This document shows, in pieces, positions 42,671-52,879 of a stretch of 64,000 bases of DNA. Numbering within the stretch: the first letter of the stretch is position 1; each line of letters begins with the position of its first letter. The position numbers and the translations under genes were made by a program. Source of the DNA: Maricaulis sp048270095 (lineage in GTDB: Bacteria > Pseudomonadota > Alphaproteobacteria > Caulobacterales > Maricaulaceae); assembly GCF_048270095.1 (NCBI RefSeq), contig NZ_JBLWTL010000001.1, positions 310,001-374,000 of the forward strand, in the 5' to 3' direction. A model generated the notes under the pieces. It was not told the origin of the DNA. It saw nothing but the letters and a program-made list of their open reading frames with translations, and ran no database searches.

Positions 42671-43757
42671 CCGCGCCACTGCGCGCGCAGCCTTTCTTGA
42701 CCGGGCCGGATGGGCCGGCGCCGAGATTGCGCCGCTGCCCGGCGATGCCTCCACTCGACAATATTTTCGCCTGTCCAGGCAGGGAGAGCCGGCAATGCTG
42801 ATGGATGCACCGGCGCGCGCTGAAGCGCCGACCTGTCCGCAAGGCGCCACGCCGGAGCAGCGCGCCGCATTGGGATATAACGCCCAGGCCCGGCTGGCCG
42901 GTTCCAATCCGACGGCCTTCGCCGGGCTGGCGAGCGCGCTGGTCGAACGCGGCTTTTCCGCCCCGCGCATCCTGGCCAGCGACCCCGACCAGGGATTTCT
43001 CCTGCTCGAGGACCTGGGCGATGCACTCTATGCCCGCCTCTTGCCTGGCCAGATGCATGAAGGCCGTTTGTATTCCGAAGCGGTCGACGCGCTGGCCGCG
43101 ATCTACCGCGCGTCCTTCTCCGACCGGGTCACACTGGACGGCCAGGAATGGCCACTTCTGCCTTATGACGCTGTCGCTTTGGCGGCCGAAGCCGATCTTT
43201 TCCTCGACTGGTTCGCTGCACAACATGCCGGCCTGACGATCAGCGAGAGCGCCCGCGCGGATTGGGGGCAGATCTGGGAACAGGCTTTCCGGCGGCTGGA
43301 CAGCTGCGCGCCGGGCCTCGTGCTGCGTGATTTCCATGCCGAGAACCTGATCCACCTGCCCGAGCGCGAAGGCCATGCCCGCGTTGGCCTGCTCGATTTC
43401 CAGGATGCCCTGATCGGCCATCCCGCCTATGATCTCGTCTCGCTGATCGAAGATGCGCGCCGCAGTGTTGATCACAATCTGGCGATCCCCCTGAAGGCCC
43501 GCTTCGTCGAGAAGGCCGGGATTGAGGATGCGGCTGGCTTTGACGCGGCCTATGCGGTGCTCGGTGCGCAGCGCAATGCGAAAATTCTCGGTATTTTCGT
43601 GCGCCTCGCAAAGCGCGACGGCAAGCAGCGCTATCTCGACCTGTTGCCACGCGTTGCCCGCCATTATGTGTCCAACCTGCAGCACCCGGCCCTGATGCCC
43701 TTGCTGATGTGGACCAAGACGCATGCGCCGTCAGTCTTTGCGGAAGCCCACAAATGA
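42660..43757 (+). CDS. amgK: N-acetylmuramate / N-acetylglucosamine kinase AmgK
   Basis: AmgK phosphorylates the anomeric carbon of MurNAc or GlcNAc in the peptidoglycan-recycling bypass. The 365-residue protein (ATG 42660) has an aminoglycoside-phosphotransferase fold: PLPGDASTRQYFRL, LLLEDLGDALYARLL, the catalytic loop VLRDFHAENL and LLDFQDALIGHPAYDLVSL. A start 8 codons earlier is possible in frame. MurU, the next enzyme, follows with a 4-base overlap (ATGA), which strongly supports the function. Confidence 0.93.
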   Translation: MNSDRATARAAFLDRAGWAGAEIAPLPGDASTRQYFRLSRQGEPAMLMDAPARAEAPTCPQGATPEQRAALGYNAQARLAGSNPTAFAGLASALVERGFSAPRILASDPDQGFLLLEDLGDALYARLLPGQMHEGRLYSEAVDALAAIYRASFSDRVTLDGQEWPLLPYDAVALAAEADLFLDWFAAQHAGLTISESARADWGQIWEQAFRRLDSCAPGLVLRDFHAENLIHLPEREGHARVGLLDFQDALIGHPAYDLVSLIEDARRSVDHNLAIPLKARFVEKAGIEDAAGFDAAYAVLGAQRNAKILGIFVRLAKRDGKQRYLDLLPRVARHYVSNLQHPALMPLLMWTKTHAPSVFAEAHK

Positions 43758-44467
43758 CGCGGATCTCGACGGGTATGGCGCTGGCCGCCGGGTTGGGAAC
43801 GAGGATGCGGCCGCTCACCAATGACCGGCCCAAGGCACTGGTCGAAGTTGGCGGCAAGGTCTTGCTCGATTGGGCGCTGGAACGGTTCGAGGCAGCGGGT
43901 GTGCAGCGGACCATCATCAATGTGCACCATTTTGCGGATGCGATGGAGGCTCATATCCAGGCCCACCCGCGCAATGAAAGCCTGACAATCTCCGACGAGC
44001 GCGATTGCGTGCTGGAAACCGGCGGCGGTGTCGTCAAGGCGTTGCCGTTGCTGGGTGATGATCCGGTCTTCATCTCCAATATCGACGCCATCTGGGTAGA
44101 TGGGCCGGAGCCCGAGCTCGACCGGATGCGCGACGTCTGGGATGCGGAGCGGATGGATGTCCTGCTCTTGCTGGCGCCGATGCAGGCCGTGCTCGGTTTC
44201 GACGGAGCGGGCGACTTCTTCCTCGGCGATGACGGCCGCGTTGCCTGGCGCGGCGAGGCGGCGACGGCGCCGTTCGCCTATGCTGGCGTCCAGATCATGA
44301 AGCCATCAATCATGGCGGGCCGGAGTGAGGCGCGCTTCTCGATGACCGAAATCTGGCGCGATCTGGTGCCCCGGGGCCGCGTCTTCGGTCTGCCCATGCA
44401 AAGTTTCTGGATGCATGTCGGTGACCCGCAAGCGGTCGCCGCGGCCGAGGCGCGTCTGGCGAGGTGA
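43754..44467 (+). CDS. murU: N-acetylmuramate-1-phosphate uridylyltransferase MurU
   Basis: MurU makes UDP-MurNAc from MurNAc-1-phosphate, completing recycling without GlcNAc-6P intermediates and giving natural fosfomycin tolerance. The 237-residue nucleotidyltransferase has AAGLGTRMRPLTNDRPKALVEV and ERDCVLETGGGVVKALPLL. ATG 43754 overlaps the amgK stop; an ORF start at 43709 would run through the end of amgK. addB follows with a GTGA overlap. Confidence 0.93.
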   Translation: MTRISTGMALAAGLGTRMRPLTNDRPKALVEVGGKVLLDWALERFEAAGVQRTIINVHHFADAMEAHIQAHPRNESLTISDERDCVLETGGGVVKALPLLGDDPVFISNIDAIWVDGPEPELDRMRDVWDAERMDVLLLLAPMQAVLGFDGAGDFFLGDDGRVAWRGEAATAPFAYAGVQIMKPSIMAGRSEARFSMTEIWRDLVPRGRVFGLPMQSFWMHVGDPQAVAAAEARLAR

Positions 44468-47400
44468 GCGAGAGCCTGTTCGATACGCCGGCTCCGCGCC
44501 TCTTCACCCTGCCGCCCCAGGCCGACTTCCTGCGATCCATCGCCCGCCGCCTGCGGCTTGAATTCAATGTCGAGACCCATCCCGACGCCTTGACCCGTGT
44601 CCTGATCCTGACCCCGACCCGGCGCGCCGCCAAGGCTCTGGGAGACGCCTTCGCGGAGGAGGCGGGCAATGGGGTTGCCCTGCTGCCGATGATCCGTCCG
44701 CTCGGTGATATTGATGTCGACGACCCTCCGTTTGAACCGGGCGAACTGGCCGGCATCGCGCCGCCAGCCGTGTCCGCATCGCGCCGCCGCTTCGAGCTGG
44801 CGCGTCTGATCCTGGCCAAGGAAGCGGCACTGGGACGCGAGATCGGGATTGGCGGAGCGCTGGCTCTGGCTGAGCCGCTCGGTGCCCTGCTCGATGATCT
44901 GGCGACCGAGGATGTGACGGATTTGTCCGTCCTCGATGAGGCGCTGCAGGAGCATTTGCCGGCCGACCGCCGTGAAGCGGTCGAATTCCTCAATATCGTC
45001 GGCACGATATGGCCGATGCGGCTGAAAGAACTCGGCCTGGTCGATAGTGCGTCGCGGCGCTCGATCGTGTTGGGTGCCTTGGTTGAGCGCTGGGATCGAC
45101 AAGCGCCATCGCATCCGGTTCTGGTTGTCGGGTCGACCGGTTCAATTCCGGCGGCGCGCGATGTGATGCGCTGCGTCGCGCAATTGCCTCAGGGCGCGGT
45201 GGTCCTGCCCGGTTTCGACTGGGACGCCGATGACAAGGCCTGGGAGCATATTGACGATTCCCACCCGCAATGGGCGATGCAGGCGTTCGTCAATGATTTC
45301 GGGATTCATCGCAAACAGGTCCGGCAATGGCCAGGCTCGGCGGAAGAGGCACCCGCGCGGGCCCGTCGCCGTGTCATCGCCGAATCCCTGCGCCCGGCGA
45401 AGGCCACCGATGACTGGCTCGATCGCGTCGAGCAGCTCAAACAGCAATATGGCGACGACTACTTCGCCCGCGGCCTGGATGGCCTCTCCCTGATCGAGGC
45501 GCCTGATCTTCTGGCCGAAGCGCGCATCTGCGCACTCCTGCTGCGCGAAACCCTCGATACGCCGGGCAAGACCGCCATTCTGGTGACGCCGGATCGCGGC
45601 CTGGCCCGGCGCGTCGCGGCCGAGATGGACCGGTTCGGTGTCCGGCTCGATGATTCCGGCGGCGCAGCGCTGTCGGAGACCCATGCCGGGGCCTTCCTCT
45701 TGCGCCTGCTCGATGTTGCCGAGGATCCGGGCAGTGTCGTGGCCCTGTCGGCGCTTTGGGGGTCACCCTTGTTTGCCGCCGGGCTCGAGCGCGGCCTGGT
45801 GCATGGCGTGCTCGGCAAGTTCGAGGCGGAAGCCTTGCGCGGTGTCAGGCCGGGGCGTGATCTGGCTGCGGTGCGTGCGCGCCTGGATGGAAAATATGTC
45901 GATCTGTTCGATGATGACCGCGCGGCGATTGAAACCATCCTGACTCAGATGCAGGCCGCGATGGCGCCGCTCGAGCCGGACGAGGCGCTACCTGCAGCCG
46001 TCTGGGCCGAACGCCATGCCCGCGCCGCCGAGGCGCTGGCCTCGAGCGCCGGGCGTGAGGGGGCGGTCCGGCTCTGGGCCGGCGAGGGCGGCGATGCGGC
46101 GGCTGGTGTGCTGCGCGAATTACTCGGTGAGACCGAAAGCCTGCCACCGATGCGTCTGTTTGAATATGCCGGCGCGTTTCGCGAGTTGGTACGCGCGCGC
46201 CGCGTGCCACCGCGTCTGGGCGTGCACCCACGTCTGCAAGTGCTCGGCCCGCTCGAAGCGCGCCTGATTGGCGCCGACCGGATTGTGCTGGCGGGCCTGA
46301 ATGAGGGTGTCTGGCCTGCCGGGCTGGGAGTGGACCCCTGGCTCTCTGCGGGCATGCGCAGGGTTCTTGAACTGGGCGCACCGGAACGCCGCCATGGTCT
46401 CGCCGCGCATGATTTCGCCCAGCTCGCCTGCGGCGCCGAAGTCTTTCTGACCCGTGCCACCAAGGCTGATGGCGCGCCGACGGTGGCCTCGCGCTGGGTC
46501 TGGCGGCTCAAGACGCTGGTTGAGGGCGCGATGGGCCGTGATGCGGCTGCCAGGGCGCTGGAGCCGGCCGAGCCCTATGCCGCCATTGCCCGTGACCTCA
46601 ACGCGCCCGGCCTCGGTCCGAAGCCAGCGCCCAAGCCGGAGCCGAGGCCGCCCGTTAGCGCACGGCCGCGAGGTCTGTCGATTACCGAGATCCGCACCTG
46701 GGTGCGCGACCCGTATTCCATTTATGCCCGTCGGATTCTCGGCATCAACCGGCTCGACCCGGCGGATATGCCCATCGGGCCGCGCGAGCGGGGCACGGCC
46801 TTGCACGACGCGTTGCAGGAAGCCTTCGAGAACTGGCTGGAGGTGTTGCCCGAAGATGCCGAGGCGCAATTGGTCGAGGTCTCGCGCCGGCATCTGGTCA
46901 AGGCCGGGTTTGCGCCGGAGGAAATGGTCGTCGAAGTGCCGCGCTTTGCGCGCGCTGCGCGCTGGCTGGTGGGCTGGGAGCGCGCCCGCCGCGCCGAAGG
47001 CATCACAATCGCCAAGCTGGAAATCAAGGGTGAGCTGACGCTCGATGTGCCGGGCGGCAACTGGGTGTTGAATGGCCGCTCTGACCGTTTCGACCGGCAC
47101 GGCGATGGCCGTATCGACATCATTGACTACAAGACCGGGGGCGCCGCCGCGCCGAAGGAAGTGGCCTCCGGTTTCGATCCGCAATTGCCGCTGACAGCCG
47201 CGATGGCGCGCGAGATTGGCGCGTTCAAGGATTTCTCCGGCGAACCGGCCGGGCTTTACTATGTGCGCCTGCCTGGCAACGCCAAGGGCGGTGAAGAAAC
47301 CCGGATCGACGAGGCCGGGCCGGCCAAATCGCCCACGCCGACCGCTGCCGAAATGGCGGACCAGGCGATCGCTGACCTGCGTGAATGGATCAACCGTTTC

Positions 47401-47535
47401 GACAATGAGGCAGAGCCCTATCTCTCTCAGCCTCGCGCGAAATACGTCAATGATTATGGTGATTACGATCATCTCGCGCGGCGCGGTGAATGGGCCAGTG
47501 CGCCCGGTGGCAGCGATGAGGGCGGCGAGACATGA
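44464..47535 (+). CDS. addB: Double-strand break repair protein AddB
   Basis: The 1023-residue subunit of the AddAB helicase-nuclease that resects DNA breaks for RecA loading. GTG 44464 overlaps murU. It has the family's early VLILTPTRRAAKALGDAF segment and the RecB-type nuclease Asp888/Lys890 in IDIIDYKTGG. No C-terminal four-cysteine Fe-S cluster, known from Bacillus AddB, is visible. The alphaproteobacterial AddB is also shorter than the Bacillus protein. It is followed by addA with a 4-base overlap. Confidence 0.94.
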   Translation: MSESLFDTPAPRLFTLPPQADFLRSIARRLRLEFNVETHPDALTRVLILTPTRRAAKALGDAFAEEAGNGVALLPMIRPLGDIDVDDPPFEPGELAGIAPPAVSASRRRFELARLILAKEAALGREIGIGGALALAEPLGALLDDLATEDVTDLSVLDEALQEHLPADRREAVEFLNIVGTIWPMRLKELGLVDSASRRSIVLGALVERWDRQAPSHPVLVVGSTGSIPAARDVMRCVAQLPQGAVVLPGFDWDADDKAWEHIDDSHPQWAMQAFVNDFGIHRKQVRQWPGSAEEAPARARRRVIAESLRPAKATDDWLDRVEQLKQQYGDDYFARGLDGLSLIEAPDLLAEARICALLLRETLDTPGKTAILVTPDRGLARRVAAEMDRFGVRLDDSGGAALSETHAGAFLLRLLDVAEDPGSVVALSALWGSPLFAAGLERGLVHGVLGKFEAEALRGVRPGRDLAAVRARLDGKYVDLFDDDRAAIETILTQMQAAMAPLEPDEALPAAVWAERHARAAEALASSAGREGAVRLWAGEGGDAAAGVLRELLGETESLPPMRLFEYAGAFRELVRARRVPPRLGVHPRLQVLGPLEARLIGADRIVLAGLNEGVWPAGLGVDPWLSAGMRRVLELGAPERRHGLAAHDFAQLACGAEVFLTRATKADGAPTVASRWVWRLKTLVEGAMGRDAAARALEPAEPYAAIARDLNAPGLGPKPAPKPEPRPPVSARPRGLSITEIRTWVRDPYSIYARRILGINRLDPADMPIGPRERGTALHDALQEAFENWLEVLPEDAEAQLVEVSRRHLVKAGFAPEEMVVEVPRFARAARWLVGWERARRAEGITIAKLEIKGELTLDVPGGNWVLNGRSDRFDRHGDGRIDIIDYKTGGAAAPKEVASGFDPQLPLTAAMAREIGAFKDFSGEPAGLYYVRLPGNAKGGEETRIDEAGPAKSPTPTAAEMADQAIADLREWINRFDNEAEPYLSQPRAKYVNDYGDYDHLARRGEWASAPGGSDEGGET

Positions 47536-50500
47536 GCGAGCCCGGTTTCGATCCCGACATCATCAAGCGGGCCACCGCCGAGCAGGACCTTGCTGCGGAT
47601 CCGGTAGCAAGTGTCTTCGTCGAGGCCAATGCCGGCTCGGGCAAGACCCGTGTGCTGGTCAATCGCGTCATCAATATCCTGCTGAACGGCACCCAGCCTG
47701 ATCAGATTCTTTGTGTGACCTATACCAAGGCCGCCGCTGCGGAGATGAAGGAGCGCCTGTTTGACCGGCTCGGTCACTGGTCGGTCATGCCGGACGCCAG
47801 GCTCGGCGATGAGCTGGAAAAGCTTGGGCAGAAACGGCGCGACGCGGATTTCCTCGCTTCGGCCCGCAAACTCTTCGCCATGGCGTTGGAAACACCGGGC
47901 GGCTTGAAGATCCAGACGATCCACGCCTTCTGCGAAAACCTGCTACGGCGCTTCCCGCTCGAGGCCGGCGCCCCGCCGGGGTTCAAGACACTGGATGATG
48001 CCGAAGCGGCGAAAGTGGTCGAGACCGCCAGACGGTGCACGCTGCAAGGGCTGGACCGAGAGACGGTAGACACCCTGTTGCAGGCCGGCGGCCCCGATGC
48101 GCTGGGCAATATCCTGCGCTGGGTGCGTTTCAATCGCCACAAGCTGCGCGATGCGTTGGAGGGAGCCGGTGATGCACAAGCGTTGACCGGCCAGATGTAT
48201 GCGCTGTTTGACCTGCCACCCGGCACGGTGTCGGCAGCGGTGAAAGCCGAGGCCTGGGGCGCCGCACCGCATGCGCATCTCGCTGAAGCGGTGATCGCGC
48301 TGCGCCATTATGGCGGCTCGACCGATCAGACCCGGGCTGCGGCTCTCGACGCGGCGCTCAATGCCGCCTCGCCGGACCTGGCCTTTGATGCCTGTCTGCC
48401 GGCCTGGTTCATCAGCAATGGCGAGGGCAGCCAGGCCAAAACGCTGATTACCAAGACGTGCGCCAAGGCGGCGCCGAGCCTGCCCGGCCTGTTTGAAGCC
48501 GAGGCCGAGCGCATGGAATTGGCCCGCGACCGGGTCCGCACCGCCCAGGTCGCCGAGGCGAGCGCTGCGGCGCTGCAGGTCGCGACCCTGTTCCTCGACG
48601 CCTATGATGCGGAAATGCTGCGGCAAAGAGCGCTCGATTTCGAGGATCTCATCGTGCTGTCCGGCCAGCTTTTGAGCGACGCCAACCCCTTTTCCGGCTG
48701 GGTCGGCTACAAGCTCGATGGCCGCCTGGCGCATGCCCTCGTCGATGAGGCCCAGGACACCGCGCCGCGGCAATGGGACATGATCGCATCGCTGACAGCG
48801 GAATTCTTCGCCGGCAAGGGCTCCGCTGAAGCGGGGCGTACCCTGTTCGTGGTCGGCGATGAGAAACAGTCGATTTATTCCTTCCAGGGCGCCGAGCCGG
48901 CCCGTTTCATTGCCGAGGGCGATGCGCTGGGAGAGCGGGCCGACGCGGCCGGGTTGAAATTCACCCGACCGGGGCTCGATGTCAGCTTTCGCTCGGCGCC
49001 GGAAATCCTGCAGGCTGTCGACCAGGCCTTCGCGCCGATTGCCGCCAGTGCGCCGGAAACCAAGTTTGTGAATGCCGATCCGGCGCGGCCCTTCGCCTTC
49101 TATCATAATCACAAGGCGGCTCGTTCCGGCACGCCGGGCTGTGTCGAGTTCTGGCCCTCCGTGCCCAAGCCTGAAGTGGTTGAGGAGAGCTCGATCTTCG
49201 ATCCGGTCGATGCACCGGGTCGCGGTTCGGCGCGCGATATTCTGGCCCAGACACTGGCTGCAGAGATCCGCGCGATGATCGATCGGGGGGATGCGGTCTG
49301 GCAGGAGACGGGTGGCCGTTTCGAGCAGCGCCCGGTTCAGCCCAGGGATATTGCCATCCTCGTCTGGCGCCGAACGGGTGGCTTCTTCGAAGAAGTGATC
49401 CGCCAGCTCAAGCTTGCCCAGGTACCTGTTGCCGGTGCCGACCGGATGGTGCTGCGGGAACAGACCGTGGTGAAGGATCTTCTGGCGCTGGGGCGATTGG
49501 CGATCACGCCCGGTGATGATCTGGCGCTGGCCGAATTGCTCAAATCGCCCTTCTTCGATCCGGTCGCCAGTACGACGCCGCCGCTTGATGATGCGGCGCT
49601 GTTCGATCTCGCAGAGAGCCGTCGCAACAGCCATCGCGGGGCGCTTTGGAATGCACTCTTCACCTCGACCGATCCGCGTTTTGCCGAAGCCAGAGTCGCG
49701 CTAACCGACTGGCGCAACAAGGCTGATAGCGAGGGGCTGTACGATGTTTATTGCAGCTTCCTCAATGCACGCACGCCGACCGGGGAGAGCCGCTGGGCCC
49801 GGGTCCTGGCGCGGCTGGGTGAGGAGGCGCGCGATCCGGCTGAGGTCTTCCTGGGGCGTGCGCTCGAGCAGGAGCGTGAGCATGGCGGTGCGATGGCGAG
49901 CTTTATTGCTTCGCTGCAAGGCGAAGAGACCCAGCTCAAGCGCGAAATGAGCACGGACCGGGATGAGGTCCAGGTCATGACGGTTCACGCCTCCAAGGGG
50001 CTTGAGAGGCCTGTCATTATCCTGCCGGATACCACGCGTTCGCCTGCTACTGGCAAAGGGGAACCTATCTTCAGTCATGCTGCAGCCGGTCTGATCTGGT
50101 CACAACGCAAGGCCGGGGACCCGCCGCTCGTTGCTGAAATGCGCGAAACCGATGCCGCAAGGGCCCAGGCCGAACATGGGCGCCTGCTTTACGTCGCGCT
50201 GACGCGGGCACGTGACCGGTTGATTGTCTGCGGCTGGCGCCAGGGCCGGGGTGCCGGGAGCGTGGCCAAGGACAGTTGGTATACGCAATTGGCGGCGCAA
50301 TGGTCCGGGGATGACTGGGTGGAATTTGAGACCCCGCTCTCGGCACGGGTCGAGGGGATTGGTGCAGGCCTGAGACTGGGCGCTGTGCCGGTCGCGCTGG
50401 GTGCGCATGATCGCGCCGCTGCGGCGCGTGTGACCCTCCCCGATTGGGCGACTGAGCCGGCGAGTGCCGAGGCCGGTGCCCTGCGTGCGATTGCGCCTTC

Positions 50501-51080
50501 GCGTCTTCTCGACGATGGGGAGATGGCGGAGGCGGTGGTTTCGCCACTGCTCGATCCGGGCGGCCAGCGCTTCCGGCGCGGTGAGGTCATCCACAAATTG
50601 CTCGAAACCCTGCCCGATCTTGACCCGGCCCGCCGGCGCGAGGCGGCACTGCGCTTTGTCGCGGCCCAGCCTGATCTCGATGATACGAACCGGTCGATCA
50701 TCGTCGAGGAAACGCTGGGCATTCTCGATCACCCCGATTTCGCCGCCCTGTTCGGCCCGGGCAGCCGCGCCGAAGTGGCCCTGACCGGCACCGCGCCGGG
50801 ACTGCCGCCGGGCACGACAGTGCGCGGACAGGTCGACCGGCTGGTGGTGACGGATCACGAAGTCCTGATCGTCGACTACAAGACCAATCGTCCGCCGCCG
50901 GTTGATGTCGGCGGGGTCGCGCGGGTCTATCTTGGCCAGATGGCCGCCTACCGTGCCCTGCTGCGCAGCCTGCATCCCGGCAAGACGGTGCGGTGCGCCC
51001 TGCTGTGGACGGATGCGGCACGCCTGATGGAAATCCCCGCTGAGTTGCTGGACGGTGTCCTGTCAGGTGCAAACTCTTGA
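47532..51080 (+). CDS. addA: Double-strand break repair helicase-nuclease AddA
   Basis: A 1182-residue UvrD/RecB-type helicase with a C-terminal nuclease. Walker A is ANAGSGKT (32-39), then QTIHAFCENLLRRFPLEAG, HALVDEAQDTAPRQWDM with the Walker B, VVGDEKQSIYSFQGAEP, and VMTVHASKGLERPVIILPDT. The C-terminal RecB nuclease site has Asp1115 and Lys1117 in LIVDYKTNR. With AddB it recognises recombination hot spots. No chi-like motif was searched for. Confidence 0.95.
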   Translation: MSEPGFDPDIIKRATAEQDLAADPVASVFVEANAGSGKTRVLVNRVINILLNGTQPDQILCVTYTKAAAAEMKERLFDRLGHWSVMPDARLGDELEKLGQKRRDADFLASARKLFAMALETPGGLKIQTIHAFCENLLRRFPLEAGAPPGFKTLDDAEAAKVVETARRCTLQGLDRETVDTLLQAGGPDALGNILRWVRFNRHKLRDALEGAGDAQALTGQMYALFDLPPGTVSAAVKAEAWGAAPHAHLAEAVIALRHYGGSTDQTRAAALDAALNAASPDLAFDACLPAWFISNGEGSQAKTLITKTCAKAAPSLPGLFEAEAERMELARDRVRTAQVAEASAAALQVATLFLDAYDAEMLRQRALDFEDLIVLSGQLLSDANPFSGWVGYKLDGRLAHALVDEAQDTAPRQWDMIASLTAEFFAGKGSAEAGRTLFVVGDEKQSIYSFQGAEPARFIAEGDALGERADAAGLKFTRPGLDVSFRSAPEILQAVDQAFAPIAASAPETKFVNADPARPFAFYHNHKAARSGTPGCVEFWPSVPKPEVVEESSIFDPVDAPGRGSARDILAQTLAAEIRAMIDRGDAVWQETGGRFEQRPVQPRDIAILVWRRTGGFFEEVIRQLKLAQVPVAGADRMVLREQTVVKDLLALGRLAITPGDDLALAELLKSPFFDPVASTTPPLDDAALFDLAESRRNSHRGALWNALFTSTDPRFAEARVALTDWRNKADSEGLYDVYCSFLNARTPTGESRWARVLARLGEEARDPAEVFLGRALEQEREHGGAMASFIASLQGEETQLKREMSTDRDEVQVMTVHASKGLERPVIILPDTTRSPATGKGEPIFSHAAAGLIWSQRKAGDPPLVAEMRETDAARAQAEHGRLLYVALTRARDRLIVCGWRQGRGAGSVAKDSWYTQLAAQWSGDDWVEFETPLSARVEGIGAGLRLGAVPVALGAHDRAAAARVTLPDWATEPASAEAGALRAIAPSRLLDDGEMAEAVVSPLLDPGGQRFRRGEVIHKLLETLPDLDPARRREAALRFVAAQPDLDDTNRSIIVEETLGILDHPDFAALFGPGSRAEVALTGTAPGLPPGTTVRGQVDRLVVTDHEVLIVDYKTNRPPPVDVGGVARVYLGQMAAYRALLRSLHPGKTVRCALLWTDAARLMEIPAELLDGVLSGANS

Positions 51081-51162
51081 CGATCGACCCGGCGCTGCTT
51101 ACCTCACGCCTCATGTAATGGGTCCGGACCAACCGGACCCGTCCCGAACAAAGGAGTAGCCC

Positions 51163-51489
51163 ATGGCGACGAAAGCGGTCAGCGATGATTCCTTCGAGTC
51201 TGATGTCCTCAATGCGGATCGTCCCGTGCTTGTCGATTTCTGGGCCGAATGGTGCGGCCCGTGCAAGCAGATTGCACCCGCACTTGAAGAGTTGGCCGAG
51301 GAAATGGCCGGTGAACTCACGGTCGCCAAGGTGAATATCGACGATCACCCGTTGACGCCTGGCAAGTATGGCGTGCGCGGCATCCCGACCCTGATGATTT
51401 TCAAGGGCGGCCAGGTGGCCTCGACCAAGATTGGTGCGATGGCGAAGGGCAAGATCACTGAATGGGTTCGCGAAACCCTCTCGGCCTGA
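51163..51489 (+). CDS. trxA: Thioredoxin
   Basis: A 108-residue thioredoxin with the redox motif WCGPC (Cys31, Cys34), VDFWAEW and the cis-proline loop GIPTLMIFK. AAGGAG upstream of ATG 51163 is a strong ribosome-binding site. It reduces disulfides of ribonucleotide reductase and other targets. It lies 82 bases after addA, an arrangement also seen in other alphaproteobacteria, and ends in a terminator. Confidence 0.97.
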   Translation: MATKAVSDDSFESDVLNADRPVLVDFWAEWCGPCKQIAPALEELAEEMAGELTVAKVNIDDHPLTPGKYGVRGIPTLMIFKGGQVASTKIGAMAKGKITEWVRETLSA

Positions 51490-51519
51490 TCAAGCTCCAG
51501 ACGGCCAGTCAGAATTGAG

Positions 51520-51549
51520 AAACGGGTCCCTTTCGGGGCCCGTTTTTCT
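51520..51549 (+). terminator. Intrinsic terminator after trxA
   Basis: AAACGGGTCCC pairs with GGGGCCCGTTT around a short loop, followed by a T-rich tail (TTTTTCTT). It lies between convergent trxA and folC. Confidence 0.88.
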
Positions 51550-51556
51550 TGGTGCG

Positions 51557-52879
51557 TCAGCCCGGCGTCTGGTGTGGTGCGGCACCGCCCAGGGCCAAGG
51601 CTTCGCCCGCCAGATAGAGAGAGCCCCCAATCAGGATGCGCGGTGCGGGGACTTCCCTGGCGGCATTCTTGACCGCAGTCAGAAGGCTTGTGGCGGTTTC
51701 CGCCTTGAGGCCGGCAGCATTGGAGGCGGCAGCAACGGCTTCGCCTGTTTGCGACCCGCCGCGCCCGGAGCTGAATTCGACCGCGATCAGCCGCCGTGCC
51801 AGACCGGCAAATTGCGAGCACCAGCCCTGGACGTCCTTATTGGGCGAAAAGCCCGCGATGATGACCAGTGGGCGGTCTTCGCGCTCATCCATATCGGCCA
51901 GGGCGTGGGACAGGGCAGCGGCGGCGGCGGGATTATGGCCGCCATCGAGCCAGAGCTCGGCATTATGGCTGCGGGCAATTTCGCCGAGCGGGCCGCGCGT
52001 GATGTTCTGCAGACGGGCCGGCCAGGTGGCGTGGGCGATGCCGTCGGCGACACATTTCTCCGGCCATTGCAGCACAGCGGCGCAGGCGGCGGCGGCTCCG
52101 GCATTGTCGATCTGGTGCGGGCCGATCAGGCCCGGACTGGGCAGGTCCCAGACCCGGCTTTCATCTTCATAGGTCAGGCGGCCATGTTGTTGATAGGCCC
52201 GGAAATCCTGACCCCAGACATAGGCCAGTGCGCCAACCCGTCCCGCTTCCTGGAGCAGGGCGGCTTCGGCCTCGGGGCTCTGGCGCCCGATAATGGTCGG
52301 GACACCGAATTTGCAGATGCCCGCCTTCTCGCGTGCGATCGTCTCGATGTCATGGCCGAGGAATTCCTGGTGATCGAGCCCGATTGCGGTGATGACGCAC
52401 AGGACGGGTTTGGCGATCACATTGGTCGCATCGAAGCGGCCACCGAGCCCGACCTCGAGGATGAGCAGATCGGCCGGGTGTTCGCTGAACAGCAGGAAGG
52501 CGGCAGCGGTAGTGATCTCGAAAAATGTGATCGGTTCGCCGAAATTGGCCGCCTCACAGCGCGCAAACGCCTCGATCAGGGCCTGGTCGCCGACGGGCTG
52601 GCTGTCGATCTGGATGCGTTCGTTGAAATCGACCAGGTGCGGCGAGGTGTAGACATGCACTGTCTGGCCGTTGGCACGGGCCATATGCGCCAGATAGGCG
52701 CAGGTCGAACCTTTGCCGTTGGTGCCCGCAACATGGATGGTCGGCGGCAGCTGGTCCTGGGGGTTTCCCAGCGCTGTCAGAAGGCGCTGAAGCCGCCCCA
52801 GCGACAGGTCGATCTTTCTCGGGTGAAGCCGTGCCAGCCGCGTCAGCGCGTCGTCAATGTCCTGGCGTCGGGTGCTCAT
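51557..52879 (-). CDS. folC: Bifunctional dihydrofolate/folylpolyglutamate synthase
   Basis: FolC adds glutamate to dihydropteroate and folates. The 440-residue protein (ATG 52879, with GGAGGA just upstream) has the P-loop HVAGTNGKGSTCAYLAH, the Mur-ligase type FEITTAAAFLLFSEH and GLGGRFDATNVI, and WLDGGHNPAA. It overlaps the accD end by 26 bases, so it is probably co-transcribed with accD and trpA. It is convergent with trxA. Confidence 0.95.
   Translation of the reverse strand: MSTRRQDIDDALTRLARLHPRKIDLSLGRLQRLLTALGNPQDQLPPTIHVAGTNGKGSTCAYLAHMARANGQTVHVYTSPHLVDFNERIQIDSQPVGDQALIEAFARCEAANFGEPITFFEITTAAAFLLFSEHPADLLILEVGLGGRFDATNVIAKPVLCVITAIGLDHQEFLGHDIETIAREKAGICKFGVPTIIGRQSPEAEAALLQEAGRVGALAYVWGQDFRAYQQHGRLTYEDESRVWDLPSPGLIGPHQIDNAGAAAACAAVLQWPEKCVADGIAHATWPARLQNITRGPLGEIARSHNAELWLDGGHNPAAAAALSHALADMDEREDRPLVIIAGFSPNKDVQGWCSQFAGLARRLIAVEFSSGRGGSQTGEAVAAASNAAGLKAETATSLLTAVKNAAREVPAPRILIGGSLYLAGEALALGGAAPHQTPG

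Noticed and set aside
46120..49634. Antisense frames of 450 and 563 codons in addB and addA
   Set aside because: GC-rich third positions keep the antisense frame open; no domain, start signal or conservation cue.
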